Assembly (NCBI GenBank): GCA_012800145.1
Contig: JAAZJW010000291.1
Location: forward strand, 1 to 14,120
Direction of reading: 5' to 3'
Length of the DNA stretch: 14,120 nt
DNA from: Clostridiales bacterium
Lineage (GTDB): Bacteria; Bacillota; Clostridia; Peptostreptococcales; Natronincolaceae
The notes under the pieces were generated by a model, which was given only the letters and a program-made list of their open reading frames with translations, was not told the origin of the DNA and made no database searches. The translations under genes were made by a program, and so were the position numbers. Of this stretch, positions 1 to 7,887 are shown in pieces (position 1 is the first letter of the stretch; the number at the start of each line of letters is the position of its first letter).

Positions 1-206
1 ATATCAGGGCCCCCTCCATGCACTATTATCGGGTTCATACCGACAAACTTCATAAGTACTATGTCTTTAATAACACCACATTTTAATTCCTCGTTTATCA
101 TGGCGTGGCCACCATATTTTATTACAACTATTTCATTATAAAACGATTTAATATAGGGTAAACTTTCTATCAATACGTTTGCCTTTTTACATGGCGACAA
201 ATTCAT
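1..206 (-). CDS. argB: N-acetylglutamate kinase, N-terminal part (cut by window edge)
   Basis: The first 68 codons of ArgB read from an ATG at 204-206 to the left edge. ArgB phosphorylates N-acetylglutamate with ATP, the second step of the acetylated arginine pathway. Visible family marks are VIKYGGHAM (residues about 28-36, phosphate/ATP-binding glycines) and IIVHGGGPDI (about 60-69), both typical of amino-acid kinase folds of the NAGK type. The start is fixed by a strong ribosome binding site, AGGAGGGA, which overlaps the argJ stop codon; the two genes are only 10 bases apart, so translation is probably coupled. It is the last visible gene of the argC-argJ-argB run. Arginine feedback residues lie outside the window, so inhibition cannot be judged. 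Confidence 0.93.
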   Translation of the reverse strand, partial: MNLSPCKKANVLIESLPYIKSFYNEIVVIKYGGHAMINEELKCGVIKDIVLMKFVGMNPIIVHGGGPD

Positions 207-216
207 ATTTTCCCTC

Positions 217-1437
217 CTAGGATCTATAAGATATATTGATTTTTATATAATCATACGATAAATCGCAACCCCATCCTATAGTTTTTTCACTGCCATTTTT
301 TAGGTCAACAATTATCTTCAGGTCCTTTTCTTTTAGAATTTGGCTTATATATTGCTCATCAAAACCGGTTCCTCCTCCATCTTCTATAATTTTTACCATA
401 TCCCCCTCTTTGCCCAGAAAAACTTCAATTTCATTTATATCAAAATCCGCTCCTGAATAGCCTATACTACATATGATCCTCCCCCAATTGGCATCCTCAC
501 CGAAAAAGGCGGATTTCACCAAGTTGGAATTCAGAATACTTTTTGCCACCTTTTTTGCATCCACGAGAGATTTTGCATTTATTACTTCAACTTCTATAAG
601 TTTAGTAGCTCCTTCACCATCACGTACTATGGATTTGGCTAAATATTTGTTTACATAATAAAAGGCTTCTGTAAATTTTTCCACCTCAGGATGTTTTTCA
701 TTAATAACCATATTTCCCGCTATGCCGTTTGCCATTACACTGGCCATATCATTGGTACTCGTATCCCCGTCAACAGTAATCATATTATAGGTTTTATCTG
801 TTACTCTGTTTAATAGTTTCTGCAAAAATTCCCTTTCTATATTAGCATCTGTTGTAACAAAGGCCAACATGGTAGCCATATTCGGTTCTATCATACCGGA
901 ACCCTTTGCAATCCCCCCTATTGTAACCTGTCTTCCGTCTATTTCTACCGATACAGCTATATTTTTAATATATGTATCAGTGGTAAGAATCGCTTCAGCA
1001 GCTGATCGTCCCCCTTCATAACTTAGATTGCGGGACACCTTTTTAATACCATTTAATATAGTTTCCATGGGCAACGGGACACCTATCACACCTGTAGAAG
1101 CCACCAGAACATTCCCGGGGGATATGTTCAACTCTTCAGCTGTTGCTTCCGCCATTGCTAAAGCGTTTTCATAACCTTTTTGTCCGGTACAAGCATTGGC
1201 ATTGTTACTATTTATAATAATTGCTTGAATTTCAGCATTAGTAATATTCTCTTTACACAATAATATGGGGGCCGCACATGCTTTATTTGTGGTAAAAACC
1301 CCGGCCCCTTTTGCCGGAACATCGCTTACAATTAGAGCCATATCTTTCTTGTCTCTTTTAAGCCCTATATTTAAACCGCTTGCTTTAAACCCCTTAGGTG
1401 AGGTAACGTCCCCATCGAAAATTTTGAAATTGTCCAT
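217..1437 (-). CDS. argJ: Glutamate N-acetyltransferase / ornithine acetyltransferase
   Basis: ArgJ (406 aa, normal family length) moves the acetyl group from N-acetylornithine to glutamate, and in bifunctional versions also makes N-acetylglutamate from acetyl-CoA. The self-cleavage site is visible as MATML, so the precursor should split between Ala188 and Thr189, leaving Thr189 as nucleophile. Also visible are the oxyanion-hole motif STGVIG (114-119), TTDT (152-155) and KGSGMI (178-183). No argA is seen nearby, which fits a bifunctional enzyme, but this is inference. The ATG at 1435-1437 has AAGGAG only three bases away with a G-run just behind it. A 338-base repeat-bearing gap separates it from argC upstream; argB follows after 10 bases. 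Confidence 0.96.
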   Translation of the reverse strand: MDNFKIFDGDVTSPKGFKASGLNIGLKRDKKDMALIVSDVPAKGAGVFTTNKACAAPILLCKENITNAEIQAIIINSNNANACTGQKGYENALAMAEATAEELNISPGNVLVASTGVIGVPLPMETILNGIKKVSRNLSYEGGRSAAEAILTTDTYIKNIAVSVEIDGRQVTIGGIAKGSGMIEPNMATMLAFVTTDANIEREFLQKLLNRVTDKTYNMITVDGDTSTNDMASVMANGIAGNMVINEKHPEVEKFTEAFYYVNKYLAKSIVRDGEGATKLIEVEVINAKSLVDAKKVAKSILNSNLVKSAFFGEDANWGRIICSIGYSGADFDINEIEVFLGKEGDMVKIIEDGGGTGFDEQYISQILKEKDLKIIVDLKNGSEKTIGWGCDLSYDYIKINISYRS

Positions 1438-1775
1438 ATTCTCCTTCCCCCTGTGCTGAATATTTTGAATGCAGATCCTTCATGGATCAAACCTTATGAC
1501 CTGACCCAGTTTGCAAGGCAAACTGTTGGTAGGTCAAACGCAACATTCGTTTCACTCATTTCTCCATTTACTTCGTTCACCACGCTGTCCGTTTTGTCAG
1601 CAACTCGCTTCGCTTGTTGGACAAAAAGGCAAAGAACATCAAATTTGCACGACCAAAGGAAGTAAGCAAATTTGCAATGTTCGACTGCACATACTGTCTG
1701 CCTCAGGATGACAAAAATGTGAGATTTTCATAGCAATGAAGAGCCATGTCGTCCTGACCCGATGAAGCAATCATT
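1438..1775. repeat. Dispersed repeat, long copy, filling the argC-argJ gap
   Basis: This 338-base gap has no credible gene. It begins with AGATCCTTCATGGATCAAAC (1473 on) and ends with TCAGGATGACAAAAATG (1703-1719) and TTTTCATAGCAATGA. Those left and right ends also occur together in the argC-pyc gap, where about 180 internal bases are missing. The interior is rich in hairpins: CAGTTTGC/GCAAACTG (1507-1525, perfect 8 bp), an imperfect stem at 1592-1626, and AACATCAAATTTGC paired with GCAAATTTG plus ATGTT (1635-1681). The ends resemble dispersed palindromic repeats common in bacteria (GATCCTTC / CAGGATGACA). It lies inside the presumed argC-argJ transcript, so it may act as an RNA structure or processing site; that is inference. 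Confidence 0.65.
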
Positions 1776-2816
1776 TTAAGGCCATATGGGTGGCTGTTGC
1801 AGCCCTTCGCCAACATCAAAACCAAACATTAGGTTCATATTTTGTATGGCTTGGCCTGCAGCCCCTTTAACCAGGTTATCTATGGCACTCACTATGATAA
1901 TAGTTCCCGTTCTTTCATCTATCCTAAAACCTATATCACAATAATTGGAACCATAAACCGCTTTTGTCTGCGGGTATTCTCCTTCCTTCATTATCCTTAC
2001 AAACTGTTGATCATTATAATAATATTCAAGTGTATCCCTGATATCCTTTGTTCTTACACCCTTATTATTCATTGTATAAATGGTGCTTAAAATTCCGCGT
2101 GTCATGGGAGCAAGATGGGGTGTAAATTGTGCCATAACCCTTTTTCCGGCTGCTATGGATAATTCCTGCTCAATTTCCGATGTGTGTCTGTGGGTACCTA
2201 TACCATAGGCCCTGAAGTTTTCATTGCATTGTGAAAATAAATTTGCATCCCTGACAGACCTGCCTGCACCCGAAACACCGGATTTTGAATCTATTATTAT
2301 AATGTCATTATCAATAAGTTTTTCTTTTAATAGAGGATATAATGGTAGGAGGGCACTGGTGGGGTAACAACCCGGATTTGCAACAAGCTGGGTTTTACTA
2401 ATTTCAGCACTATATATTTCGCTCAAGCCGTATACAGCTTCATCTAATATGTCTTCCGCTTCATGTTTTGTATCGTACCACTGCTCATAGGTATCGACAT
2501 TTTTTAGTCTGAAATCCGCCGAAAGGTCTATAACCTTTTTGCCCTTCCCCAGTATTTCCTTTACAGGTTGTTGACTCAGCCCGTGTGGGAGGGCGGTAAA
2601 AAACACATCTATATCATCTAAATTTTCATCTAAATTTATCGAAACGCATTTATCATCTATTATACCTTTTAAATTAGGGTAAATTTTACTATATTCCATA
2701 GAAGCATAACTCCTGGAATCTAAAAAACCTATTTCCAGTTTTTTATGTTGGGAGACCAGCCTTACTAGTTCCCCCCCTGCATATCCTGTTGCTCCTATAA
2801 TACCTACCTTAACCAT
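1776..2816 (-). CDS. argC: N-acetyl-gamma-glutamyl-phosphate reductase
   Basis: ArgC reduces N-acetylglutamyl phosphate to the semialdehyde with NADPH, the third step of arginine synthesis. The nucleotide-binding loop GIIGATGYAGGEL is at residues 5-17, the catalytic cysteine is C150 in NPGCYPT, and GTHRHTSEIEQEL lies in the C-terminal catalytic domain. I start it at the ATG at 2814-2816, giving 346 aa, the family length, with GAGGGTG six bases upstream. An in-frame TTG at 2841-2843 would add nine residues (ending EGEN), but those codons are the ribosome binding site itself. Upstream are a strong promoter, ARG-box-like sites and two hairpins; downstream comes argJ after a repeat. It is probably the first gene of an arginine operon. 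Confidence 0.95.
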   Translation of the reverse strand: MVKVGIIGATGYAGGELVRLVSQHKKLEIGFLDSRSYASMEYSKIYPNLKGIIDDKCVSINLDENLDDIDVFFTALPHGLSQQPVKEILGKGKKVIDLSADFRLKNVDTYEQWYDTKHEAEDILDEAVYGLSEIYSAEISKTQLVANPGCYPTSALLPLYPLLKEKLIDNDIIIIDSKSGVSGAGRSVRDANLFSQCNENFRAYGIGTHRHTSEIEQELSIAAGKRVMAQFTPHLAPMTRGILSTIYTMNNKGVRTKDIRDTLEYYYNDQQFVRIMKEGEYPQTKAVYGSNYCDIGFRIDERTGTIIIVSAIDNLVKGAAGQAIQNMNLMFGFDVGEGLQQPPIWP

Positions 2817-2845
2817 GTTTTCACCCTCTTTTTTTATTTCCAAGT

Positions 2846-2899
2846 GGACGATTGAAATCGCCCCTATAGCCTATTATCCATGGGCGACTAAAAATCGCC
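2846..2899 (-). repeat. Two related hairpins in the argC leader
   Basis: Two copies of one short stem-loop sit between promoter and start codon. On the plus strand they read GGACGATTGAAATCGCCC (2846-2863) and GGGCGACTAAAAATCGCC (2882-2899). The first folds with 7-8 pairs, including one G-U pair only if transcribed leftward with argC; the second with five (GGCGA/TCGCC). They are separated by 18 bases. They may be copies of a small genomic repeat or structures affecting argC mRNA stability or translation. Confidence 0.55.
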
Positions 2900-2910
2900 T
2901 CATTTGTTCT

Positions 2911-2943
2911 CATAATTATACATTATAATTAATAATTATGCAA
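2911..2943 (-). promoter_or_regulatory. argC promoter overlapped by two ARG-box-like operators
   Basis: Read leftward, a near-ideal sigma-A promoter is visible: -35 TTGCAT (2938-2943), a 17-base spacer and -10 TATAAT (2915-2920). The same stretch holds two copies of ATAATTAT, in TGCATAATTATTAA and TGTATAATTATGAG, with centres 20 bases apart, about two helical turns. This resembles tandem ARG boxes (consensus close to TGAATAATTATTCA) bound by the arginine repressor ArgR. One box overlaps the spacer and -35 and the other the -10, so bound ArgR should block RNA polymerase. The promoter is clear; the ArgR assignment is inferred from motif shape and gene context in AT-rich DNA. Confidence 0.7.
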
Positions 2944-2962
2944 CGATCTTTTTGTTTTTTCA

Positions 2963-3040
2963 TAAAAAAACGGACCTTTGAAGAATTCATCCCCAGTAAA
3001 ACCGGTAGAATTCTTCATAGGTCAGGTTTGCTCCGTTTTC
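2963..3040 (-). terminator. Terminator after pyruvate carboxylase
   Basis: Read leftward, GACCTATGAAGAATTC (3008-3023) pairs with GAATTCTTCAAAGGTC (2973-2988), 15 of 16 positions matching, around a 19-base loop. Outer bases AAAACGGA and TCCGTTTT (2967-2974, 3032-3039) can extend the stem. A run of seven T follows on the minus strand (2964-2970). This should end the citrate-synthase-to-pyc transcript and insulate argC, whose promoter begins about 20 bases later. Confidence 0.75.
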
Positions 3041-3096
3041 CTCTGAATCTGTAGATGTTATCACACCACGATAAACAAAAGCATTATTCTAAATAT

Positions 3097-3213
3097 AGAT
3101 CCTTCACCGGTCAAACTTATACTGTCCGTTTCAGGATGACAAAAATGGGGGCTTTCATAGCAATGACAAAAATTTGGGATTTTCATACCAATAACGAAAA
3201 TATGAGGTTTTTA
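3097..3213. repeat. Dispersed repeat, short copy with tandem 27-28 base units
   Basis: The copy starts AGATCCTTCACCGGTCAAAC (3097 on) and passes straight to ACTGTCCGTTTCAGGATGAC, lacking the interior of the copy at 1473-1740. From 3138 a unit of 27-28 bases is repeated: GACAAAAATGGGGGCTTTCATAGCAAT (3138-3164), then a variant at 3165-3192 (GACAAAAATTTGGG... CATACCAAT), then a decayed third start (AACGAAAATATGAGG, 3193 on). The array ends directly at the double stop codon of pyc. The 3041-3096 stretch before it shows nothing I can name. Confidence 0.65.
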
Positions 3214-6200
3214 TTATCCTTCTTTCAGTCTGATCAATAATTCTCCTACCTTTACCTGTTGTGCTTCTCTTACCAATATGCTATCTACTATGCCGTCTAC
3301 GGGAGCTGTAATGTTAGTTTCCATTTTCATGGCTTCAAGTAAAACAATACTCTGATTTTTGTCTACTTTTTCACCTTCTCTTACTAAAATTTTGACTACC
3401 GTTCCCGGAATGGTAGCACCTATCTCAAATTTATTTTCCGGGTCTGCCATTTGAGTGAATGTTTGTTCACCGATTCCAATGGATTTGCTTGCCTTATCGA
3501 ATATTTTCACTTCTCTGCGATTTCCATTGACTTCGAATACCACAGTTCTGTTCCCTTCATTATCCAGCTTACCAATCTCCTGCAATTTAACAATTAAAGC
3601 CTTGCCCTCTGCAATCTCTACCTCACAAGTTTCACCTTCGTACAAACCATGGAAAAATACATCGCTTCCCATTCTGCTCAAGTCTCCATATTCGTTAATA
3701 AAATCTAAATATCCTTCATATGTCTTTGGATAAAGCGCATATGATAATAGGTTTTTTCGATTTGGATCCATGTTATATTTTTCTTTCAAATGTTTTGCAA
3801 TAGCGTCAAAATCCTCAGGTTCTAATAGCTCACCGGGTCTTACTTCTATAGGGGTTTCGCCTTTTAAAACTATATCCTGTAATTTTTTAGGAAAACCACC
3901 ACTCGGCTGCCCCAACATACCTTTAAAATAATATACAACGGATTCCGGAAAGGTCATATCTTTTGCCTTTTCGTATATATTTTCGGGATTCAAATCGTTT
4001 TGCACCATAAAGATAGCTAAATCCCCCACTGTTTTGGATGATGGTGTAACTTTTATGATATCGCCCAGCATTTCATTAACTGTTTTATACATTTCCTTAA
4101 CCTCATCAAACCTATGACCCAGACCAAAACTGTCTACCTGTGGTTTTAAATTAGAATACTGTCCACCGGGAATTTCATATTTATAAATTTCTGCTGTTGC
4201 AGATTTTAAATCAGATTCAAATTGTTCAAAAATCGGCCTTACAGCACTCCAATAATGAGAAAGTTTTTGTAAATCATCTATATTCATTTTAGTGTCCCTT
4301 GAAGTGTTCTCCAAAGCCGCAACAACCGAATTTAAGCATGGTTGGCTGGTAAGTCCTGACATACTGCTGATAGCAACATCTGCAATATCTACTCCCGCAT
4401 CTACCGCCATCAGCACGGTAGCAACACCGTTGCCTGTAGTATCATGGGTATGAAGATGTATAGGAATAGAAATTTCGTCTTTTAATGCTTTAATCAGTTT
4501 TTGTGAAGCATAAGGCTTCAGGAGAGCAGACATATCCTTTACGCCTAATATGTGCGCACCTGTTTTCTCGATTTCTTTAGCCATATCCACATAGTATTTC
4601 AAGGTGTATTTGTCTCTTTTTGTGTCCAAGATATCACCGGTGTAACACATACATACTTCCGCAACTTTACCGGTTTTTAATACTTCATCAATGGCTATCT
4701 CCATACCTTTTAACCAATTCAAAGAATCGAAAATCCTGAATACATCTATGCCGGTTTCCGCGGATTCACGAATAAACTCCCTTATAACATTATCGGGATA
4801 ATTTTTGTAACCTACCGCATTGCTACTTCTCAAAAGCATTTGAAACAAGATGTTAGGTATTCTCTCACGCAATATTTCTATACGTTCCCAGGGGGATTCT
4901 CCCAGAAAACTATAGGATGCGTCAAAGGTAGCTCCGCCCCACATTTCTAAGGAAAAGAAATCTCCTGCTAAAACAGAGGTGGCCCTGGATATCTTTGCCA
5001 TATCTATGGTTCTCAGTCTTGTTGCCATCAAAGATTGATGGGCATCCCTCATGGTAGTATCGGTCAATAATAGTTTATCCTGATTTTGAATCCACTTCAC
5101 CAATCCTTCGGGGCCCTCATTGTCCAATATCTGTTTTGTCCCGTATTGGTTTTTAGGTCTTACTACATATGGAACTACAGGTATATCAAATTCCTTTTTT
5201 ATTCCCTTTGTTTCATTGACCACCTTTTCCCCAATATATTTAAGCAATTTTAATTCCCTGTCACTTCGGGGTTTAATATCGAAAAGTTCGGGATTGTTTT
5301 CTATAAAGCCCGTATTGGATTCTCCTCGTCTGAAAGTTTCATGGTTTAATACATTGACCAAAAATCCGATATTGGTTTTAACCCCGCTAATTTTGGACTC
5401 TGTCAGAGAACGAATAGATTTCCTGATAGCATCCTCAAAGGTTCTCGATGAAGACGTCACCTTGACTAATAAGTTATCATAATAGGGGCCAATTTCAGAA
5501 CCTGTAAAACCGCTGCCCCCATCCAGTCTTATCCCGGGGCCGGAGCTCGTTCTGTATACGTCAACCCTTCCTATACTCGGTAAAAATTCGCTGCTTGCAT
5601 CCTCACAGGTTATTCTACATTCTATAGCATATCCTCTGGAGGTTATGTCCTGTTGAGATTTAATTCCTATTTCCGGACTGTCCAGTGTATAACCCTGAGC
5701 TATTAAGATTTGATTTTGCACAATATCAATACCTGTCACTACTTCTGTAATTGTATGCTCTACCTGTATTCTGGGGTTTACTTCAATAAAATAATGATTT
5801 CCATAAGCGTCCAATAAAAATTCTACTGTTCCCGCATTTTTATAATTAACAGCCCTGGCTATCTTTAGGGCATCCCCACATATTTCCTCCCTTTTTTCAT
5901 CAGACAGGCATATAGCCGGGGTAAATTCTATCAGCTTCTGATGTCTTCTTTGCACGGAGCAATCCCTCTCGTAGAGGTGTACTATATTACCGTATTCATC
6001 CCCCAGTATCTGTACCTCTATATGTTTGGGTGCTTTTAAATATTTTTCAATAAAAATATCATCATTACCGAACGCCTTCTTGGCTTCACTTTTGGCACTA
6101 TTAAAGGCCTCCACCAATTTTTCCCCTGATCTTACAACACGCATGCCCCTCCCACCACCGCCGGTAGCAGCCTTGAGCATAACCGGATATCCGCAACAAT

Positions 6201-6660
6201 CCGCAAATTCTACCAATTCTTTTTCAGAAGTAATGGGTTTTTCCACACCGGGTATTGTCGGCACACCTGCTTCCTTCGCTATTAGTTTGGATCTGATTTT
6301 ATCTCCTAATTTTTTGATTGTTTTATAGGAGGGACCGATAAACACAATCCCTGCTTTCTCACATTTTTGTGCAAATTCCGGATTTTCAGATAAAAATCCA
6401 TATCCCGGATGAATAGCATCTACACCTTTTTTTAATGCTAAACCGATTATTTCCTCAATATTTAAATATGCTTCTATAGGGCCCTTGTTTCTTCCTATTA
6501 AATAAGACTCATCTGCCTTTGTTCTAAAAAGGGAACGTTGATCCTCATTGGAATAAACCGCTACGGTTCTGATCCCCATTTCACGGCAAGCCCTAAAGAC
6601 CCTAATAGCAATCTCTCCCCTGTTTGCTACTAATATACGTTTAAATTTCTTTTTTATCAT
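3214..6660 (-). CDS. pyc: Pyruvate carboxylase, single-chain biotin enzyme
   Basis: This 1148-aa protein makes oxaloacetate from pyruvate, bicarbonate and ATP. Domain order is the classic one. The biotin carboxylase part (about 1-460) has ILVANRGEIAIR (9-20), the ATP-grasp glycine loop ATGGGGRGM (165-173), ERDCSVQRRHQK (231-242) and EVNPRIQVEHTITE (293-306). The carboxyltransferase part (about 530-800) has LLTDTTMRDAHQSLMATR (531-548), the metal-site lysine K708 in GVKDM, and H737/H739 in HLHTHD. The biotin carrier part has EAMKMET with biotinyl Lys1112. The ATG at 6658-6660 has AAAGGGGGG five bases upstream. It supplies oxaloacetate to the citrate synthase encoded in the same cluster. Pyruvate carboxylases of Listeria and Lactococcus are inhibited by c-di-AMP; whether this one is cannot be seen here. 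A hairpin separates it from idh, so it may partly have its own promoter. Confidence 0.97.
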   Translation of the reverse strand: MIKKKFKRILVANRGEIAIRVFRACREMGIRTVAVYSNEDQRSLFRTKADESYLIGRNKGPIEAYLNIEEIIGLALKKGVDAIHPGYGFLSENPEFAQKCEKAGIVFIGPSYKTIKKLGDKIRSKLIAKEAGVPTIPGVEKPITSEKELVEFADCCGYPVMLKAATGGGGRGMRVVRSGEKLVEAFNSAKSEAKKAFGNDDIFIEKYLKAPKHIEVQILGDEYGNIVHLYERDCSVQRRHQKLIEFTPAICLSDEKREEICGDALKIARAVNYKNAGTVEFLLDAYGNHYFIEVNPRIQVEHTITEVVTGIDIVQNQILIAQGYTLDSPEIGIKSQQDITSRGYAIECRITCEDASSEFLPSIGRVDVYRTSSGPGIRLDGGSGFTGSEIGPYYDNLLVKVTSSSRTFEDAIRKSIRSLTESKISGVKTNIGFLVNVLNHETFRRGESNTGFIENNPELFDIKPRSDRELKLLKYIGEKVVNETKGIKKEFDIPVVPYVVRPKNQYGTKQILDNEGPEGLVKWIQNQDKLLLTDTTMRDAHQSLMATRLRTIDMAKISRATSVLAGDFFSLEMWGGATFDASYSFLGESPWERIEILRERIPNILFQMLLRSSNAVGYKNYPDNVIREFIRESAETGIDVFRIFDSLNWLKGMEIAIDEVLKTGKVAEVCMCYTGDILDTKRDKYTLKYYVDMAKEIEKTGAHILGVKDMSALLKPYASQKLIKALKDEISIPIHLHTHDTTGNGVATVLMAVDAGVDIADVAISSMSGLTSQPCLNSVVAALENTSRDTKMNIDDLQKLSHYWSAVRPIFEQFESDLKSATAEIYKYEIPGGQYSNLKPQVDSFGLGHRFDEVKEMYKTVNEMLGDIIKVTPSSKTVGDLAIFMVQNDLNPENIYEKAKDMTFPESVVYYFKGMLGQPSGGFPKKLQDIVLKGETPIEVRPGELLEPEDFDAIAKHLKEKYNMDPNRKNLLSYALYPKTYEGYLDFINEYGDLSRMGSDVFFHGLYEGETCEVEIAEGKALIVKLQEIGKLDNEGNRTVVFEVNGNRREVKIFDKASKSIGIGEQTFTQMADPENKFEIGATIPGTVVKILVREGEKVDKNQSIVLLEAMKMETNITAPVDGIVDSILVREAQQVKVGELLIRLKEG

Positions 6661-6686
6661 TTTTACCCCCCTTTCGCAAAAATAAA

Positions 6687-6777
6687 GGGATGTTTCAAAA
6701 CTGCTGAAAAAGTCCTAGATTGTACAATTCTAAATCTGACGAAAATTATACTTTTTCAGTAACCCCAAAACATCCCC
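6687..6777. repeat. MITE-like inverted repeat between idh and pyc, possible terminator
   Basis: Both ends start GGGATGTTT when read inwards and continue, after a variable stretch, with CTGAAAAAGT: left 6687-6695 and 6704-6713, right 6768-6776 and 6750-6759 on the opposite strand. The roughly 27-base imperfect ends enclose about 35 bases with a smaller near-palindrome around TTGTACAA (6720-6727). No target-site duplication is clear. The architecture suggests a miniature transposon remnant. Read leftward it is followed by TTTATTTTT (6678-6686), so it could also serve as an intrinsic terminator between idh and pyc. Confidence 0.6.
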
Positions 6778-6787
6778 ATCTTCATAA

Positions 6788-7786
6788 CTATATGTTTGCT
6801 ATAATCGCATCTGTAAATTCGGTGGTAGATAACTTACCACCTATATCTATTGTACGACTTTCACTGTTTTTGAGCAAGTCCCCCAAGGATTTTTCTATTT
6901 TAAGTGCTGCCCGGGGCTCGCCGATATATTTCAACATCATTACACCGGAAAGTATGGCTGATATAGGATTTGCTATATTCTTACCCGCAATATCAGGGGC
7001 TGAACCATGAACGGGTTCAAATATGGCAAAATCATCTCCTATGTTACCACTGGGAGCAATTCCCAATCCTCCTATTAATCCGGCACCCAGGTCGGACAAA
7101 ATGTCTCCATATAAATTCGGTGCCACAATAACTGAAAAGTCCTTCGGATTCATAACCATTTTCATTGCCATGGCATCCACAATTATATCTTCGAATTGTA
7201 TATCCTTATAATTTTCAGCTACCTCTTTTCCTGTCCTGAGAAATAGTCCGTCAGAAAGTTTCATGATGTTGGCCTTATGTGTAAGGGTTACTTTCTTTCT
7301 CTTTTCCTTTCTCGCAAGTTCAAACGCAAAGTTGCATATTTTAAGACTGGCATCCCTACTTATTAATTTAATGCTTTGTGCTGTATCATCATTGACCATA
7401 AATTCTATGCCCGTATATAGACCTTCCGTGTTCTCTCTTACGACAACAAAATCCAAATCCCTATATAAAGAATCTATGCCGTCGAAGGATTTTATAGGTC
7501 TTAGATTGGCAAATAATTTAAAATGCTGCCTTAACGCAATGTTTATACTTCTGAAACCTGTGCCCACAGGTGTTGTAAGTGGACCTTTCAAGGCGATTTT
7601 ATTTCTTTCTATGCTTTTTATTGTTTCGTCCGGCAAGGGACTCCCGTATTTCTCATATGTTGAAAATCCCGCTTCTTGTTTGTCCCACGTTATTTTGACA
7701 CCTGTTGCTTCTATTATTTTAACTGTTGCATCTATAATATCTTTTCCTATTCCATCTCCATGGATTAAGGTGATTGTTTTGTTCAT
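6788..7786 (-). CDS. Isocitrate dehydrogenase, NAD-type
   Basis: A 332-aa beta-decarboxylating dehydrogenase, most likely oxidising isocitrate to 2-oxoglutarate. The substrate loop GTGFRSINIALRQ (76-88) carries Ser80, Asn82 and Arg86, the S-x-N-x-x-L-R pattern of isocitrate dehydrogenases rather than isopropylmalate dehydrogenases. Further catalytic residues are Arg96, Arg117, Tyr124, Lys171, Asp204, Asp228 and Asp232 (NLYGDILSDLGAGL). The cofactor loop reads HGSAPDIAGKNIANP (260-274); the Asp at 265, where NADP enzymes have Lys, points to NAD. The ATG at 7784-7786 has GGGAGG six bases upstream. It lies between aconitase and pyruvate carboxylase genes, completing the path to 2-oxoglutarate. 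Homoisocitrate or isopropylmalate dehydrogenase is less likely given the neighbours. Confidence 0.9.
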   Translation of the reverse strand: MNKTITLIHGDGIGKDIIDATVKIIEATGVKITWDKQEAGFSTYEKYGSPLPDETIKSIERNKIALKGPLTTPVGTGFRSINIALRQHFKLFANLRPIKSFDGIDSLYRDLDFVVVRENTEGLYTGIEFMVNDDTAQSIKLISRDASLKICNFAFELARKEKRKKVTLTHKANIMKLSDGLFLRTGKEVAENYKDIQFEDIIVDAMAMKMVMNPKDFSVIVAPNLYGDILSDLGAGLIGGLGIAPSGNIGDDFAIFEPVHGSAPDIAGKNIANPISAILSGVMMLKYIGEPRAALKIEKSLGDLLKNSESRTIDIGGKLSTTEFTDAIIANI

Positions 7787-7809
7787 GTTTTGCCTCCCGT
7801 TGTTTATAG

Positions 7810-7872
7810 TTAGTCAGGGGTCAGAGGTCAGGGGTCAGGAATTAAAAGTCAGGGTTCAGGAACCAGACAGTC
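7810..7872. repeat. Heptad array (GGGGTCA-like) downstream of the four-helix-bundle gene
   Basis: Nine consecutive seven-base words are visible in one phase: ttagtca, ggggtca, gaggtca, ggggtca, ggaatta, aaagtca, gggttca, ggaacca, gacagtc. Most end in TCA or a one-base variant. The array lies between the idh start and the four-helix-bundle stop codon. It resembles the heptanucleotide short tandem repeats described in cyanobacteria and elsewhere. Its period differs from the array on the other side of the gene. Confidence 0.7.
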
Positions 7873-7887
7873 TAACTGCATAACCAT

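Noticed and set aside
1453..1711. Two small plus-strand open frames in the argC-argJ gap
   Set aside because: They lie wholly in the hairpin-rich repeat, overlap each other in different frames and have no ribosome binding site.
2963..3040. T-box or other riboswitch ahead of argC
   Set aside because: The hairpin lies upstream of the argC promoter, no T-box sequence is visible, and it fits a plain terminator for pyc.
6788..7786. 3-Isopropylmalate dehydrogenase (LeuB)
   Set aside because: The substrate loop has the Ser-x-Asn-x-x-Leu-Arg pattern of isocitrate dehydrogenases, and leuCD and leuA are absent.
7263..7883. Long open frame on the plus strand opposite idh
   Set aside because: It is antisense to a clear enzyme gene, has no family-like motifs, and its end merely reads through the heptad repeat array.
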